Source of the DNA: Streptomyces sp. NBC_01445 | GTDB taxonomy: Bacteria; Actinomycetota; Actinomycetes; Streptomycetales; Streptomycetaceae | Length of the DNA: 64,000 nucleotides | Assembly: GCF_035918235.1 (NCBI RefSeq) | Contig: NZ_CP109485.1 | Coordinates: 1,488,001 to 1,552,000, forward strand | Reading direction: 5' to 3' | Shown here: one piece after another, positions 40,089-51,987 of the stretch | Layout of the letters: the number at the start of each line of letters is the position of its first letter | Position numbering within the stretch: the first letter of the stretch is position 1 | Notes under the pieces: model-generated | Told to the model about the DNA's origin: nothing | Seen by the model: only the letters and a program-made list of their open reading frames with translations | The model's database searches: none | Translations under genes and position numbers: made by a program

Positions 40089-42458
40089 ATGCACGAGCCC
40101 GACCACGATCCGTTCGTCCGTGTGCGGGGTGCCCGTGAGCACAATCTGCGGGGCGTCGACGTGGACATCCCGCGCGACGTGCTCGCCGTCTTCACGGGGG
40201 TCTCCGGCTCCGGGAAGTCCTCGCTCGCCTTCGGCACGATCTACGCCGAGGCGCAGCGCCGCTACTTCGAGTCCGTGGCCCCGTACGCGCGCCGCCTCAT
40301 CCACCAGGTCGGTGCGCCCAAAGTCGGCGAGATCACCGGGCTTCCGCCGGCCGTCTCGCTCCAGCAGCGCCGTTCCTCCCCCACGTCCCGGTCCTCCGTC
40401 GGCACGGTGACGACGCTCTCGAACTCGCTGCGCATGCTGTTCTCGCGCGCGGGCGACTACCCGCCCGGCGCGCAGCGGCTCGACTCCGACGCCTTCTCGC
40501 CGAACACGGCGGCCGGGGCGTGCCCCGAATGTCACGGGCTCGGCGTGGTGCACCGCACGACGGAGGCGCTCCTCGTGCCCGACCCGTCCCTGTCCCTCCG
40601 CGAGGGCGCGATCGCCGCGTGGCCGGGTGCCTGGCAGGGCAAGAACCTGCGCGACGTCCTGGACGCGCTCGGGTACGCCGTCGACCGGCCCTGGCGTGAA
40701 CTGCCGCAGGAAGAACGCGACTGGATCCTGTTCACGGACGACCAACCCGTCGTCACCGTGCACCCCGTGCGGGACGCGGGCCGGATCCAACGTCCGTACC
40801 AGGGCACGTACATGAGCGCGAACCGCTACGTGCTCAAGACGTTCGCGGACTCCAAGAGCCAGACGCTGCGGACGAAGGCCGAGCGGTTCCTCGACAGCGC
40901 GCCGTGTCCGGTGTGCGGCGGGGCGCGGCTGCGGGCCGAATCGCTCGCGGTGACGTTCGGCGGACGGACGATCGCGGATCTCGCGCATCTGCCGCTCGCG
41001 GACCTGGCGAAGATCCTCGACGCCCCCGGCGACGCCTCGGAGACGGCGCGGGTCCTCACCGGCGACCTCCTGGCCCGCATCGCCACCGTCGCCGAGCTCG
41101 GCCTGGGCTACCTCAGCCTGGACCGCGCCACGCCCACGCTGTCCGCCGGTGAGCTCCAACGCCTGCGTCTGGCCACACAGTTGCGCTCCGGACTCTTCGG
41201 CGTGGTCTACGTGCTCGACGAGCCGTCGGCGGGCCTGCACCCGGCCGACACCGAGTCGCTCCTCACCGTCCTCGACCGGCTCAAGGCGTCCGGCAACTCG
41301 GTGTTCGTCGTCGAGCACCACATGGATGTCGTCCGCAAGGCCGACTGGCTCGTCGACGTCGGCCCGCTCGCGGGCGAGCACGGCGGCCGCGTCCTGCACA
41401 GCGGTCCCGTCGCGGATCTGGCGTCCGTCGCGGAGTCGGCGACGGCCCGCTACCTGTTCGACCGCGAGCACGTGCCCTTGCGCACGGTGCGGGAGCCGCG
41501 CAGCTGGCTGAAGGTCGGCCCGGTGACCAGACACAATCTGCGCGATGTGTCGGTGGACGTACCGCTGTCCACGTTCACGGCCGTCACCGGTGTCTCCGGG
41601 TCCGGGAAGTCCACGCTCATCGGCTCGATCACCGAGGAACTGGAGGGCGTGGGCCGCCTCGTGGTCGTCGACCAGAAGCCGATCGGGCGCACCCCGCGCT
41701 CCAACCTGGCCACGTACACGGGCCTGTTCGACGTCGTACGGAAGGTGTTCGCGGCCACCGACGAGGCCAAGGCCCGCAAGTACGGCGTGGGGCGCTTCTC
41801 GTTCAACGTGGCCGGCGGCCGGTGCGAGACCTGCCAGGGCGAGGGCTTCGTCAGCGTCGAGCTCCTCTTCCTGCCGAGCACCTACGCGCCCTGCCCGGAC
41901 TGCGGCGGCGCGCGCTACAACGCCGAGACGCTGGAAGTCGCCTACCGGGGGCGGACCATCGCCGAGGTCCTCGATCTGACGGTGGAGAGCGCGGCGGAGT
42001 TCTTCGCGGACACGCCGGCCGTGGCGCGCAGCCTCGGCACGCTGCTCGACGTGGGGCTCGGCTATCTGCGGCTCGGGCAGCCCGCCACCGAGCTGTCCGG
42101 CGGGGAGGCCCAACGCATCAAGCTCGCGAGCGAGTTGCAGCGCGGGCGGCGCGGTTCCACGTTGTATCTGCTCGACGAGCCGACGACCGGTCTTCATCCG
42201 GCCGATGTCGAGGTTCTGATGCGGCAGTTGCACGGGCTCGTCGACGCCGGGCACACCGTGGTGGTCGTCGAGCACGACATGGCGGTGGTCGCGGGCGCGG
42301 ACTGGGTGATCGACCTGGGGCCGGGCGGCGGCGACGCGGGCGGTCGGATCGTCGCCACGGGGCCGCCGACGGAGGTGGCGCGGGCGAGCGGGAGCACTAC
42401 GGCTCCCTATCTCGCCCGTGCCTTTCCGCCAGGCGCTCTGCCGGAAGCGCGGTCATGA
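40089..42458 (+). CDS. UvrA-like excinuclease subunit, short paralogue
   Basis: This is a 789-residue UvrA-type tandem ABC ATPase with two Walker A motifs, [16 protein letters not shown] and [15 protein letters not shown], signature motifs in [16 protein letters not shown] and [13 protein letters not shown], and Walker [18 protein letters not shown]. Zinc-binding CxxC pairs are CPECHG, CPVCGG, CETCQG and CPDCGG. Canonical UvrA has about 950-1000 residues; the shortfall is consistent with loss of the UvrB-binding domain, as in class III or drug-resistance UvrA paralogues. It is therefore unlikely to be the main repair UvrA. ATG 40089 has GGAG upstream. Confidence 0.9.
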   Translation: MHEPDHDPFVRVRGAREHNLRGVDVDIPRDVLAVFTGVSGSGKSSLAFGTIYAEAQRRYFESVAPYARRLIHQVGAPKVGEITGLPPAVSLQQRRSSPTSRSSVGTVTTLSNSLRMLFSRAGDYPPGAQRLDSDAFSPNTAAGACPECHGLGVVHRTTEALLVPDPSLSLREGAIAAWPGAWQGKNLRDVLDALGYAVDRPWRELPQEERDWILFTDDQPVVTVHPVRDAGRIQRPYQGTYMSANRYVLKTFADSKSQTLRTKAERFLDSAPCPVCGGARLRAESLAVTFGGRTIADLAHLPLADLAKILDAPGDASETARVLTGDLLARIATVAELGLGYLSLDRATPTLSAGELQRLRLATQLRSGLFGVVYVLDEPSAGLHPADTESLLTVLDRLKASGNSVFVVEHHMDVVRKADWLVDVGPLAGEHGGRVLHSGPVADLASVAESATARYLFDREHVPLRTVREPRSWLKVGPVTRHNLRDVSVDVPLSTFTAVTGVSGSGKSTLIGSITEELEGVGRLVVVDQKPIGRTPRSNLATYTGLFDVVRKVFAATDEAKARKYGVGRFSFNVAGGRCETCQGEGFVSVELLFLPSTYAPCPDCGGARYNAETLEVAYRGRTIAEVLDLTVESAAEFFADTPAVARSLGTLLDVGLGYLRLGQPATELSGGEAQRIKLASELQRGRRGSTLYLLDEPTTGLHPADVEVLMRQLHGLVDAGHTVVVVEHDMAVVAGADWVIDLGPGGGDAGGRIVATGPPTEVARASGSTTAPYLARAFPPGALPEARS

Positions 42459-42565
42459 CCGGCGGGCCGTACGTGGCTGGTCGTGCCCACGCGGCTGAGC
42501 CGCATATCGGCACAACCCCACGCCCCTGAAGCACCGGAGTTCGCCAGATCCCCTTCGGTGAGTCC

Positions 42566-43378
42566 TCAGGCCACCAGCGCGGTGTGGGTCCTACGGGGCC
42601 GGCCCGTCGTCCCCGACTCGGCGGCCCGGGCCAGTGAGCGGCGGTCGAGGTGAGAGCCCGGCGGGATCACGTCCCGTATCTCGACCTCGGCCACCAGCCC
42701 CCGTGTCGACGCCACCCGCCACAGCGAGGCGAGCAGCGTGTCGTCGCCGACGAACGCGGCTGCGGTGCCGGCCGCCCCGTCGGCGAGCCGGTACCGGACG
42801 CTGACCGGCTGGACCGGGACCTCCGCGTCCAGCGCGGCCTGGAAGACGGCGCGCCGGAAGTGCCCCTGCGCACGGCCGCACCAGGTGCTGCCCTCGGGGA
42901 ACGCGACGACCGCGGAGCCGGCCCGCAGCGCCTCGGCGATGCGGGCGACCGTGTCCGGGAGGGCACGCAGTCGGTCCCGCTCGATGAACAGGACGCCGCT
43001 GCGCGCGACCACCGGCCCGGCCAGGGGCCACCGCCCGATCTCAGCCTTGGCGAGCATCCGGGCCGGCCGCACGGCGCCGAGCAGCGGGATGTCCAGCCAG
43101 GAGATGTGGTTGGCGACCAGGAGCAGACCGCCGGTGGGTGCGGCGGCGGTGCCGGTGACGCGGACCTGGACCCCGATGGCCCGCGCGATCGCCCGGCACC
43201 ACCGCCTGACCAGTCCGGCGGGGATCCGTCCGCCGAACGGTGACAGCGCGATCCCGGTCAGGACCAGGACCACGACCGCCGTCATCCGCAGCACGGCCCG
43301 GGGTACGGCCGTCGCTGACCCCGCCGGCTCCAGGCATGCCTTTGGGGTGCAGGGCGCGCTGGGCAGCCAGACGCTCAT
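42566..43378 (-). CDS. olsA: Acyl-ACP acyltransferase OlsA/PlsC-like (ornithine lipid pathway)
   Basis: This 270-residue membrane-associated acyltransferase has the catalytic H-x4-D in VANHISWLDIPLLG and the glycerophosphate-binding-like FPEGSTWCGRAQGHFRRAVF. The N-terminal hydrophobic segment is VLRMTAVVVLVLTGIALSP. In ornithine lipid synthesis OlsA adds the second acyl chain to lyso-ornithine lipid. The assignment rests on the directly upstream olsB-type gene, whose stop overlaps this start (TGATG). ATG 43378 was chosen for that coupling. Confidence 0.85.
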   Translation of the reverse strand: MSVWLPSAPCTPKACLEPAGSATAVPRAVLRMTAVVVLVLTGIALSPFGGRIPAGLVRRWCRAIARAIGVQVRVTGTAAAPTGGLLLVANHISWLDIPLLGAVRPARMLAKAEIGRWPLAGPVVARSGVLFIERDRLRALPDTVARIAEALRAGSAVVAFPEGSTWCGRAQGHFRRAVFQAALDAEVPVQPVSVRYRLADGAAGTAAAFVGDDTLLASLWRVASTRGLVAEVEIRDVIPPGSHLDRRSLARAAESGTTGRPRRTHTALVA

Positions 43379-44148
43379 CAGGCCGGGGCGAATGAGAGGA
43401 AGTGCCGCAGATAGCGCGGGTTGACACGGCGCATCGACAGCAGCACGTACAGGTCGGCGACCCCGAAGTCCGGGTCGTGGGCCGGCTCCGCGCACACCCA
43501 GGCACCGAGGCGGAGGTAGCCGCGCAGCAGCGGCGGAAGCTCGGTGCGGGCGGGGAACTCCACACGCTCCGCGTTCCAGGGCAGCAGCGGTCGTACGCGG
43601 TACTCCTCGGGAGCCAGGTGCTTGGTGCGCACGCGGTCCCAGGTGCCCGCCGCGAGGGCGCCGCCGTCGGCCAGCGGGATGGAGCAGCAGCCGGCGAGCC
43701 ATTCGTGGCCGCGGTCGACCATGTAGCGGGCTATCCCGGCCCAGATGAGTCCGATGACGGCGCCGTCCCGGTGGTCGGGGTGCACGCAGGAACGGCCGAC
43801 CTCGACGAGGCCTGGCCGGATCTCGTCGAGGGCGGTCAGGTCGAACTCGCCCTCCGAGTACAGTCGTCCGGCGACGGAGGCCCGCTCCGGCGGCAGCAGC
43901 CGGTAGGTGCCGACGACCTGGCCGGTCACCGTGTCGCGGACGAGCAGGTGGTCGCAGTACGCGTCGAAGGCGTCGACGTCGAGGCCCGGTTGCGTGGTGG
44001 TCAGCAGGGCGCCCATCTCGCCCGCGAAGACGTCGTGCCGCAGCCGCTGCGCGGCACGGACGTCGTCCTCGTCGCGGGCCAGTGTGACGGTGTAGCGGGT
44101 GGGTGCCTCGGGCTGTGGGGGACGGTCGAGCGTGGTGACGCCGGTCAT
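43378..44148 (-). CDS. olsB: L-ornithine N-alpha-acyltransferase OlsB-like
   Basis: This 256-residue GNAT-fold acyltransferase begins TRYTVTLARDEDDVRAAQRLRHDVFAGEMGA and shows EVGRSCVHPDHRDGAVIGLIWAG and WLAGCCSIPL, features of the OlsB/hemolysin-like acyltransferases. It should transfer a 3-hydroxyacyl chain from ACP to the amino group of ornithine. ATG 44148 has AGGAGAG 4-6 nt upstream. It is the first gene of the olsBA pair. Ornithine lipids replace phospholipids in many actinobacteria under phosphate limitation. Confidence 0.85.
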   Translation of the reverse strand: MTGVTTLDRPPQPEAPTRYTVTLARDEDDVRAAQRLRHDVFAGEMGALLTTTQPGLDVDAFDAYCDHLLVRDTVTGQVVGTYRLLPPERASVAGRLYSEGEFDLTALDEIRPGLVEVGRSCVHPDHRDGAVIGLIWAGIARYMVDRGHEWLAGCCSIPLADGGALAAGTWDRVRTKHLAPEEYRVRPLLPWNAERVEFPARTELPPLLRGYLRLGAWVCAEPAHDPDFGVADLYVLLSMRRVNPRYLRHFLSFAPA

Positions 44149-44312
44149 GGCTCTCTCCTGGTCACGGGCCGGTTCGGCGGAGCGATAGGCGGGCCGGAGT
44201 GTCGTGCGGCCTGCCGCTCCTGTTCTTCCGATACCGGTTGTCGTGTACGTGACCTGTGCCAGGAGAGGGGATGTGGGGATGTTGAATGCCAGGAGCGCCG
44301 GCGAAAGCGAGA

Positions 44313-44345
44313 CGGGGCCGGGGATGAGCACCACTCCCGGCCCCG
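44313..44345 (-). terminator. Hairpin terminator after sdhCAB
   Basis: CGGGGCCGGG (44313-44322) and CCCGGCCCCG (44336-44345) form a perfect 10-bp stem with a 13-nt loop, about 34 bp past the sdhB stop. Confidence 0.75.
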
Positions 44346-44378
44346 CCCGTCCGCACGTTGACGGCGAACGACGTACGG

Positions 44379-45124
44379 CTAACGCCTGCCCGCCTTACGG
44401 GTCGCGCGCAGCCATTCTCTGTTCATCCCGGTGATGGAGACCAGCGGGATGCCCTTCGGGCAGGCGGTGGCGCACTCACCGGTGAGGGTGCAGCCGCCGA
44501 AGCCCTCGGCGTCCATCTGCCCGACCATGTCGAGGACGCGGGTCTCGCGCTCGGGCGCGCCCTGCGGCAGGACGTTCAGGTGGTTGACCTTCGCCGAGGT
44601 GAACAGCATCGCCGAGCCGTTCGGGCAGGCCGCCACGCACGCACCGCAGCCGATGCACTCGGCGTGCTCGAACGCGAAGTCCGCGTCGGGCTTGGGCACA
44701 GGCGTGGCGTGCGCCTCGGGCGCGGCCCCGGTCGGCACGCTGATGTAGCCACCGGCCTGGATGATCCGGTCGAACGCGGTGCGGTCGACGACGAGATCCT
44801 TCACCACGGGGAAGGCGGAAGCGCGCCACGGCTCGATGTCGATCGTGTCGCCGTCCTTGAAGGACCGCATGTGGAGCTGGCAGGCGGTGGTCCGCTCGGG
44901 GCCGTGCGCGTCGCCGTTGATGACGAGCGAACAGGCTCCGCAGATGCCCTCACGGCAGTCGTGGTCGAACGCGACGGGGTCGTCGCCCTTGACGATGAGC
45001 TCCTCGTTGAGCGTGTCGAGCATCTCCAGGAACGACATGTCCTGCGAGATTCCGTCCACGTCGTACGTGGACATGGCGCCTTCGGCGTCGGCGTTCTTCT
45101 GGCGCCAGACGCGCAGGGTGAGCT

Positions 45125-45128
<4 letters not shown>
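44379..45128 (-). CDS. sdhB: Succinate dehydrogenase iron-sulfur subunit SdhB
   Basis: This 249-residue iron-sulfur subunit has the plant-type 2Fe-2S motif [26 protein letters not shown] and two further cluster motifs, [14 protein letters not shown] and [14 protein letters not shown]. It passes electrons from the flavoprotein to the membrane quinone. ATG 45128 overlaps the sdhA stop (ATGA). Confidence 0.95.
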
Positions 45129-47074
<1,946 letters not shown>

Positions 47075-47077
47075 GGG

Positions 47078-47785
47078 TCAGCTCACCACTCCGGTCATGA
47101 CGCCCACGGGTACGGCGATGAAGCCGGCCGTGAGCAGCAGCGCGAGAACATTGGCGATGGTCTTCAGGACGCGGTCGCGGGTCGCGCTGCCCACGCCGAG
47201 GGTCTGCGCCGCGCTCCAGAAGCCGTGCTGGACGTGCAGTCCGAGTGCGAGCATCGCGACGATGTAGACGACGTTGCCGTACCAGGTGGAGAAGGTGTCG
47301 ATCACGTTCTGGTACGGGTGGCCCGGCTGGAAGCCGCCCGGGTGCGCGGTGCCGGTCGTCAGGTCGAGGAGGTGCCACACGATGAACAGCGCGAGGATGA
47401 TGCCGCCCCAGCGCATCGTGCGGGTGGCGTAGCTCGAACGCGCCTTCTTGTGCACGTACTTGGCCGGGCGGGCCCTGATGTCGCGCCGGCTCAGCTGGTA
47501 CGCGGACGTGGCGTGCGCGACGACGGCGACCACGAGCACGATGCGGACGAGCCAGAGCGTCCACTCGTAGTGCATGAACGGCTCACCGACCGTGCGCAGC
47601 CAGTGGGCGTAGTGGTTGAACTCGCCCGGCCCGAAGAAGATCTTCAGGTTGCCGATCATGTGGACGACCAAGTAGAGCAGCATGATCAGGCCGCTCACGG
47701 CCATCACTGCCTTCTTGCCGACGGACGAGTCCCAGAGCGTACGCGTCATGGACGGCCGTCGGTCCGTCCGTGTTGCCAGAGCCAT
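47078..47785 (-). CDS. sdhC: Succinate dehydrogenase cytochrome b subunit SdhC
   Basis: This 235-residue integral protein has five membrane segments: [85 protein letters not shown] and the C-terminal [17 protein letters not shown]. Histidines in VVHMIGN, VAHATS, WHLLDL and HVQHGF can bind two hemes. ATG 47785 lacks a ribosome site and may be leaderless; GTG 47794 is the alternative. The divergent LysR gene starts 96 bp away. Confidence 0.92.
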   Translation of the reverse strand: MALATRTDRRPSMTRTLWDSSVGKKAVMAVSGLIMLLYLVVHMIGNLKIFFGPGEFNHYAHWLRTVGEPFMHYEWTLWLVRIVLVVAVVAHATSAYQLSRRDIRARPAKYVHKKARSSYATRTMRWGGIILALFIVWHLLDLTTGTAHPGGFQPGHPYQNVIDTFSTWYGNVVYIVAMLALGLHVQHGFWSAAQTLGVGSATRDRVLKTIANVLALLLTAGFIAVPVGVMTGVVS

Positions 47786-47844
47786 GTCACGCACGCTAGA
47801 GCCGGAGGGCCCGATCGGTCCAAGACATGGTCCGGCTCATTTCC

Positions 47845-47859
47845 ATAGGCGCAGACTAT
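47845..47859. promoter_or_regulatory. LysR-type T-N11-A box between sdhC and lysR
   Basis: ATAGGCGCAGACTAT has perfect ATAG/CTAT arms and the T-N11-A spacing known for LysR-type sites. It is in the 95-bp gap between the divergent genes, 21 bp before the lysR start. Confidence 0.65.
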
Positions 47860-47880
47860 CGAGCGATTACTGTGGGGGTC

Positions 47881-48762
47881 ATGCAGTTCCAGCAGCTCCA
47901 GTACTTTGTCGCGGTTGCCGAGACCCGGCACTTCACCCGGGCCGCCGAGGTGGTCCATGTCGCCCAGCCGTCGCTGTCCCAGCAGATCCGGTCCCTGGAG
48001 CGGGAGCTGGGCGCGGATCTCTTCCTGCGCGCCCGCGGGAACATCACGCTCACCGACGCAGGTGAGGCGCTCCTGCCGCTGGCCCGCCGCATCCTCGCCG
48101 ACGCGGACACGGCGCGGCAGGAGGTGCAGGAGCTGGCGCAGCTCAAGAGCGGCCGGGTGCGGCTCGGGGCCACGCCCTCGCTGTGCACCGGCCTGCTGCC
48201 CGATGTGCTGCGCAGCTTCCACGACCGGTATCCCGGGATCCGCTTGATGATCGAGGAGGGCGGCTCCCACGATCTCGTACGCGAACTGGCGCGCGGCGCG
48301 CTGGATCTGGCTCTCGTGGTGCTGCCACTGCCCGCGCCGGCGCCGGCGCTGACGACCGTGGAGCTGCTGCGGGAGGATCTGGTGGTCGTGTCGTCGCCGG
48401 ATGCGCCGCGGCCCGGGCGGGGGCGGTCCGTGCGCATTGCCGATCTTGAGGGTGAGCGGCTTGTGATGTTCCGGCACGGCTATGACCTGCGAGAACTGAC
48501 CGTCACCGCGTGCCGGGCGGAGGGGTTCGAGCCGGATTTCGCGGTGGAGGGCGGGGAGATGGACGCGGTGCTGGGGTTTGTGCGGGCGGGGCTTGGGGTG
48601 GCCGTCGTGCCGCACATGGTCGCGACGCGGGCGGGGGCCGATCTGCGGGTGACTCCGCTTGCCCGTCCCGGGCTGCACCGGACGATTGCGCTGGCGCATC
48701 GCAGCGATGTGGCTCCGCCTCGGGCCGCGCGGGAGCTTCAGCGGATGTTGTTGGAGGGGTGA
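47881..48762 (+). CDS. LysR-family transcriptional regulator
   Basis: This 293-residue regulator has an N-terminal winged helix (MQFQQLQYFVAVAETRHFTRAAEVVHVAQPSLSQQIRSLE) and a LysR substrate-binding domain (about 90-290). ATG 47881 follows GTGGGGGTC. The in-frame frame further upstream is non-coding leader. Being divergent from sdhCAB with a T-N11-A box between, it probably regulates that operon and itself. The co-inducer is unknown. Third-position GC falls toward the 3' end, where the sequence runs into the repeat region. Confidence 0.92.
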   Translation: MQFQQLQYFVAVAETRHFTRAAEVVHVAQPSLSQQIRSLERELGADLFLRARGNITLTDAGEALLPLARRILADADTARQEVQELAQLKSGRVRLGATPSLCTGLLPDVLRSFHDRYPGIRLMIEEGGSHDLVRELARGALDLALVVLPLPAPAPALTTVELLREDLVVVSSPDAPRPGRGRSVRIADLEGERLVMFRHGYDLRELTVTACRAEGFEPDFAVEGGEMDAVLGFVRAGLGVAVVPHMVATRAGADLRVTPLARPGLHRTIALAHRSDVAPPRAARELQRMLLEG

Positions 48763-49106
48763 CGTGATTTTGGGCGGGGGAATTTGTGCGGGTGGGTCTT
48801 TGAGGGTTTTGCGCAGTTCCCCGCGCCCCTGATCGGGGGGCCTCAGCGGCTTGGTCGGGTGCCGGTGGGTCGTGGGGTTTGCGCAGTTCCCCGCGCCCCT
48901 GATCGGGGGCGACCGGATCGCGGCTGCGGGTTGTTCGTGGGATTTTGCGCCGTTCCCCGCACCCCTGCGCCATCGAGCGGCCTCGGCGGCTTGGTCGGGT
49001 GCCGGTGGGTCGTGGGGTTTGCGCAGTTCCCCGCGCCCCTGATCGGGGGCTGGGCTTGTTTGGGACGTGCGGGTTGTCGGCGTTTCTTGTGCCGTTGCCC
49101 GCGCCC
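48763..49106. repeat. Repeated half-hairpin units between lysR and the VOC gene
   Basis: The unit GCGCAGTTCCCCGCGCCCCT recurs at 48811, 48881 and 49021, followed by GATCGGGG. Degenerate copies lie at about 48947 and 49090. A 65-bp block (48846-48910) is repeated exactly at 48986-49050. Streptomyces genomes have many hairpins made of this sequence and its reverse complement; here mainly one arm is repeated in tandem. No credible protein gene is present. Confidence 0.8.
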
Positions 49107-49835
49107 CTAGGGGGTGGGGGGTCTGGATGTTAGGCAATACGTTGTTGCCGATGGGTCCTGCAGGACCAGCCAGTGTGCGCCCTTTGATATGAGTTTCGCG
49201 CCCAGGGATTCGTGCCAGGCTCGGGTTGATTCCGTGTTTGTGCAGGCCAGGTCCAGGTGGGCGGCTGTAGGGCGGGCGGCCGTCAGGCGTTGCAGCAGGA
49301 TTTGTACGGGGAGTTCCATCGGGGGGCGGATCGTGTGGAACTCCGGGAGCGTGCCCGGCGACGAGGTCCAGGCGGTGAACTCGGTCCAGAAGTCGATCTC
49401 CGCCTCGTACACCGCCGGGGCCAGATCGATGCAGACCTGGTCCAGGCGGCTCGTCGTCCCGTCGGGGGCCGTGACGGGGGCGGGGCGCCGGTGTTCGCCG
49501 GACCACGGGACCAGGCAGAACAGCTGGCCGCCGGGTGAGCGCAGGACCTCCAGGCCGTCCTCCGTGTGGACGGGCGTCGCGCCGAGGCGGTGCGCCAGGC
49601 CAGTTGTCCGAGCGAGGTCGTCCACCGCGAAGTCCAGGTGTGCGCCGCCGGGGCCGTTGACCGCCTGCGCCTTCAGGTACGGATCGACGGAGCCGTCCGG
49701 CAGCAGCGTCGCGAACTCGTCGTGGTCGCCGCGGGGCGCGGACAGGTGCGTCCCCGTGACCCGCGTCCAGAAGTCGCAGGCCGCCTCGAAGTGCGCCTCC
49801 GGCCGGTCGATGAAGGCGTACACCCAGCGGATCAC
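49107..49835 (-). CDS. VOC-family (glyoxalase-like) protein
   Basis: This is a 242-residue protein with two glyoxalase/bleomycin-resistance-fold domains. The first contains CDFWTRVTGTHL, GGAHLDFAVDDLARTTGLAHRLGATPV and SPGGQLFCLVP. The second has FWTEFTAWTSSP, AAHLDLACTN and a LVLQDPSATTYCL end. Typical metal-binding His and Glu positions are only partly evident (GAHLDFAV, AAHLDLAC). Substrate unknown. GTG 49835 is 7 nt after the rmdA-like stop with GAGG upstream, so it is the third gene of that operon. Confidence 0.82.
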   Translation of the reverse strand: MIRWVYAFIDRPEAHFEAACDFWTRVTGTHLSAPRGDHDEFATLLPDGSVDPYLKAQAVNGPGGAHLDFAVDDLARTTGLAHRLGATPVHTEDGLEVLRSPGGQLFCLVPWSGEHRRPAPVTAPDGTTSRLDQVCIDLAPAVYEAEIDFWTEFTAWTSSPGTLPEFHTIRPPMELPVQILLQRLTAARPTAAHLDLACTNTESTRAWHESLGAKLISKGAHWLVLQDPSATTYCLTSRPPTP

Positions 49836-49842
49836 CAGGGCC

Positions 49843-51987
49843 TCATCCCGACGCGTCGCACAGGGCGAGCTCGTGCAGGCGGTCCGGCGGGCCCGGGCGG
49901 GCGTAGTACCAGCCCTGCGCGGTGTCGCAGCCCAGGTCGCGCAGCTGCTCGGCCTGTGCTCCCGTCTCCACGCCCTCCACTGTGACCGAGAGGTCGAGGC
50001 TGTGCGCGAGCGCGACGATGCCCTCGACGATCTTCAGGTCGACGGGGTCGGCGGGGTACCGCTGCATGCCCTGCGTGAAGGAGCGGTCCAGCTTGAGGAC
50101 GCTCACAGGGAGCCGGCGCAGGTTCGCGAGGTTCGAGTAGCCCGTACCGAAGTCGTCCAGCGCGATGTCCACGCCCATCTCGGCGAGCCGCCGAAGGGGC
50201 TTCAGGAGAGCGTCATCCGCGCCGATCAGGGCCGATTCGGTGACCTCAAGGCACAGGGCGCCGGGTTCGAGTCCGAAGCGCTCCAGGATGTCGACGGTGT
50301 CGGAGACCAGGCCGGGGTGGGTGAGCTGCATCGGGGACAGGTTCACGTTGATGCGCAGGGGCCCGGCGTCCTCGTAACGCTCCTGCCAGACCCGGGCCTG
50401 GCGCACTGACTCCTCCAGGACCCAGCGCCCGAGCGGCACGATGAGGCCGGTGTCCTCGGCGAGCGGGATGAACTGGTCGGGCCCGAGCACACCGTGCTGC
50501 GGATGCAGCCACCGCACCAGCGCCTCGGCGCCCCGCACACTGCCGTCGCCGAGGTGCACGAGCGGCTGGTACTCGATGAAGAACTCGCCGCGCTCCAGGG
50601 CCGCGGGCAGCGCGGTCGTGAGGCCGTGCCGGGTGATGGCGCGCGCGTCGGCCTCGGGGTCGGCGAGCTCGTAGCGGTTGCCGCCCGCCGACTTGGCCCG
50701 GTACATGGTGATGTCGGCGCTGCGCAACACCTCCGCCGGGCTGCGCTCCCCCGCCGCGGGGCCCTCCACGATGCCGATGGAGCCGCGCACGGTCAGCTCG
50801 CGGCCGTCGATGCGGATGGGGGCGGCCAGCGCGTGCATGATGCGCCCGGCGAGGTCGTCGACCTCTGCCGCGGTGTCACGGCCGGTGGTCAGCGCGACGA
50901 ACTCGTCGCCGCCGAGCCTCGCCACCATCTCGCCGGGCGCGGTGGCGCAGGCCTGGAGACGGTCGGCGACCTCGACGAGGAGCCGGTCTCCCGCCGCGTG
51001 GCCGAGGCTGTCGTTGATGGTCTTGAAGCCGTCGAGGTCGAGGTAGCACAGGCCGAAGCGCATGCCGTCGCCGGCCGCGAGGGCCTTCTCCAGGCGCTCG
51101 AAGAACAGGGTCCTGTTGGGGAGCCCGGTGAGCGCGTCGTGGGTGGCCTCGTAGCGCAGCCGCAGGTTCAGGAGGCGGCGCTCGGTGGTGTCCTCGATCA
51201 GCGCCAGCTGATACTGCGGCACTCCGTCGGCGTCCCGCAGCAGGGAGACGGTCAGGTTCGTCCACAGGGCGGTGCCGTCGGGACGGTAGAACGCCTTCTC
51301 GACGCGGTAGTGCTCACGCTCGCCGCGCACCAGCTCCTCGTACAGGCGCCAGACGTGCGGGGCGTCTTCGGGGTGGGTCCACTCGACGACGTTGCGGCCG
51401 CGCACCAGGTTCTCGGCGCCGCCGAACATGCGCACCAGCGCGTCGTTGGCCTCCAGGACCGTGCCCTCGAGGTCCGCTATGCCGATGCCGATGGCCGCGC
51501 CGTGAAACACCGCTCGGAACCGGGCCTCGCTCGCGTGCAGCGCCTCGGCGACCGCGCTGCGCGCGCTCAGGGCGGCCCGCGAGATGGCCTCCTGCTCGAC
51601 GAGGGTCCGCTCGCGCAGGGCCTGTGCGAAGCCGGCCGCGACGGAGTGCTGGAGCCGGGCGCAGCGCGCCCGAAGCTCTTCCTCGCGCCGGTCCTCGTCG
51701 GTACGGCAGTACAGGACGAGGTAGGCGTCGACGACGTCGAGGGTGCGGGTGAGCGCCTCGGGGTCGGTGCAGTGCACGCCGATCAGTGCCGCGCCGACGG
51801 CCTGGGCCGCGGGCGCGTCCAGGGTCCGCTCGCCGAGCGCGTCCCGCAACCGCCGCGCGAGCGGCATGAGTTCCTCCTCGAACTCGACCCGGGTCAGGGA
51901 GGTCGCCGTCACCGGGAAGATCGCCCGGCTCCAGATGGTGGCGAACCTGCGCAGTCTGCCCTCGGGCCCGTCCGGTTCGCCGCTCAC
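49843..51987 (-). CDS. rmdA: PAS-GGDEF-EAL cyclic di-GMP enzyme, RmdA-like
   Basis: This 714-residue protein has an N-terminal helical region, a PAS domain (about 165-275, FRAVFHGAAIGIGIADLEGTVLEAND), a GGDEF domain (about 290-440, with an intact ARLGGDEFVAL) and an EAL domain (about 460-705, with GAEALVRWLHP and DDFGTGYSNLANLR). Both catalytic signatures are kept, so it could make and degrade c-di-GMP. Its domain order and setting after sdhCAB-lysR match the Streptomyces protein RmdA, a regulator of development. GTG 51987 overlaps the methyltransferase stop by 4 bp and was preferred to the longer frame start. Confidence 0.9.
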   Translation of the reverse strand: MSGEPDGPEGRLRRFATIWSRAIFPVTATSLTRVEFEEELMPLARRLRDALGERTLDAPAAQAVGAALIGVHCTDPEALTRTLDVVDAYLVLYCRTDEDRREEELRARCARLQHSVAAGFAQALRERTLVEQEAISRAALSARSAVAEALHASEARFRAVFHGAAIGIGIADLEGTVLEANDALVRMFGGAENLVRGRNVVEWTHPEDAPHVWRLYEELVRGEREHYRVEKAFYRPDGTALWTNLTVSLLRDADGVPQYQLALIEDTTERRLLNLRLRYEATHDALTGLPNRTLFFERLEKALAAGDGMRFGLCYLDLDGFKTINDSLGHAAGDRLLVEVADRLQACATAPGEMVARLGGDEFVALTTGRDTAAEVDDLAGRIMHALAAPIRIDGRELTVRGSIGIVEGPAAGERSPAEVLRSADITMYRAKSAGGNRYELADPEADARAITRHGLTTALPAALERGEFFIEYQPLVHLGDGSVRGAEALVRWLHPQHGVLGPDQFIPLAEDTGLIVPLGRWVLEESVRQARVWQERYEDAGPLRINVNLSPMQLTHPGLVSDTVDILERFGLEPGALCLEVTESALIGADDALLKPLRRLAEMGVDIALDDFGTGYSNLANLRRLPVSVLKLDRSFTQGMQRYPADPVDLKIVEGIVALAHSLDLSVTVEGVETGAQAEQLRDLGCDTAQGWYYARPGPPDRLHELALCDASG

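Noticed and set aside
42566..43702. Longer start for the olsA-like gene
   Set aside because: It would lie inside olsB. ATG 43378 overlaps the olsB stop in the manner of coupled genes.
48784..49133. Short reading frames with repeated residues in the repeat array
   Set aside because: They only translate the repeated half-hairpin DNA and have no ribosome sites.
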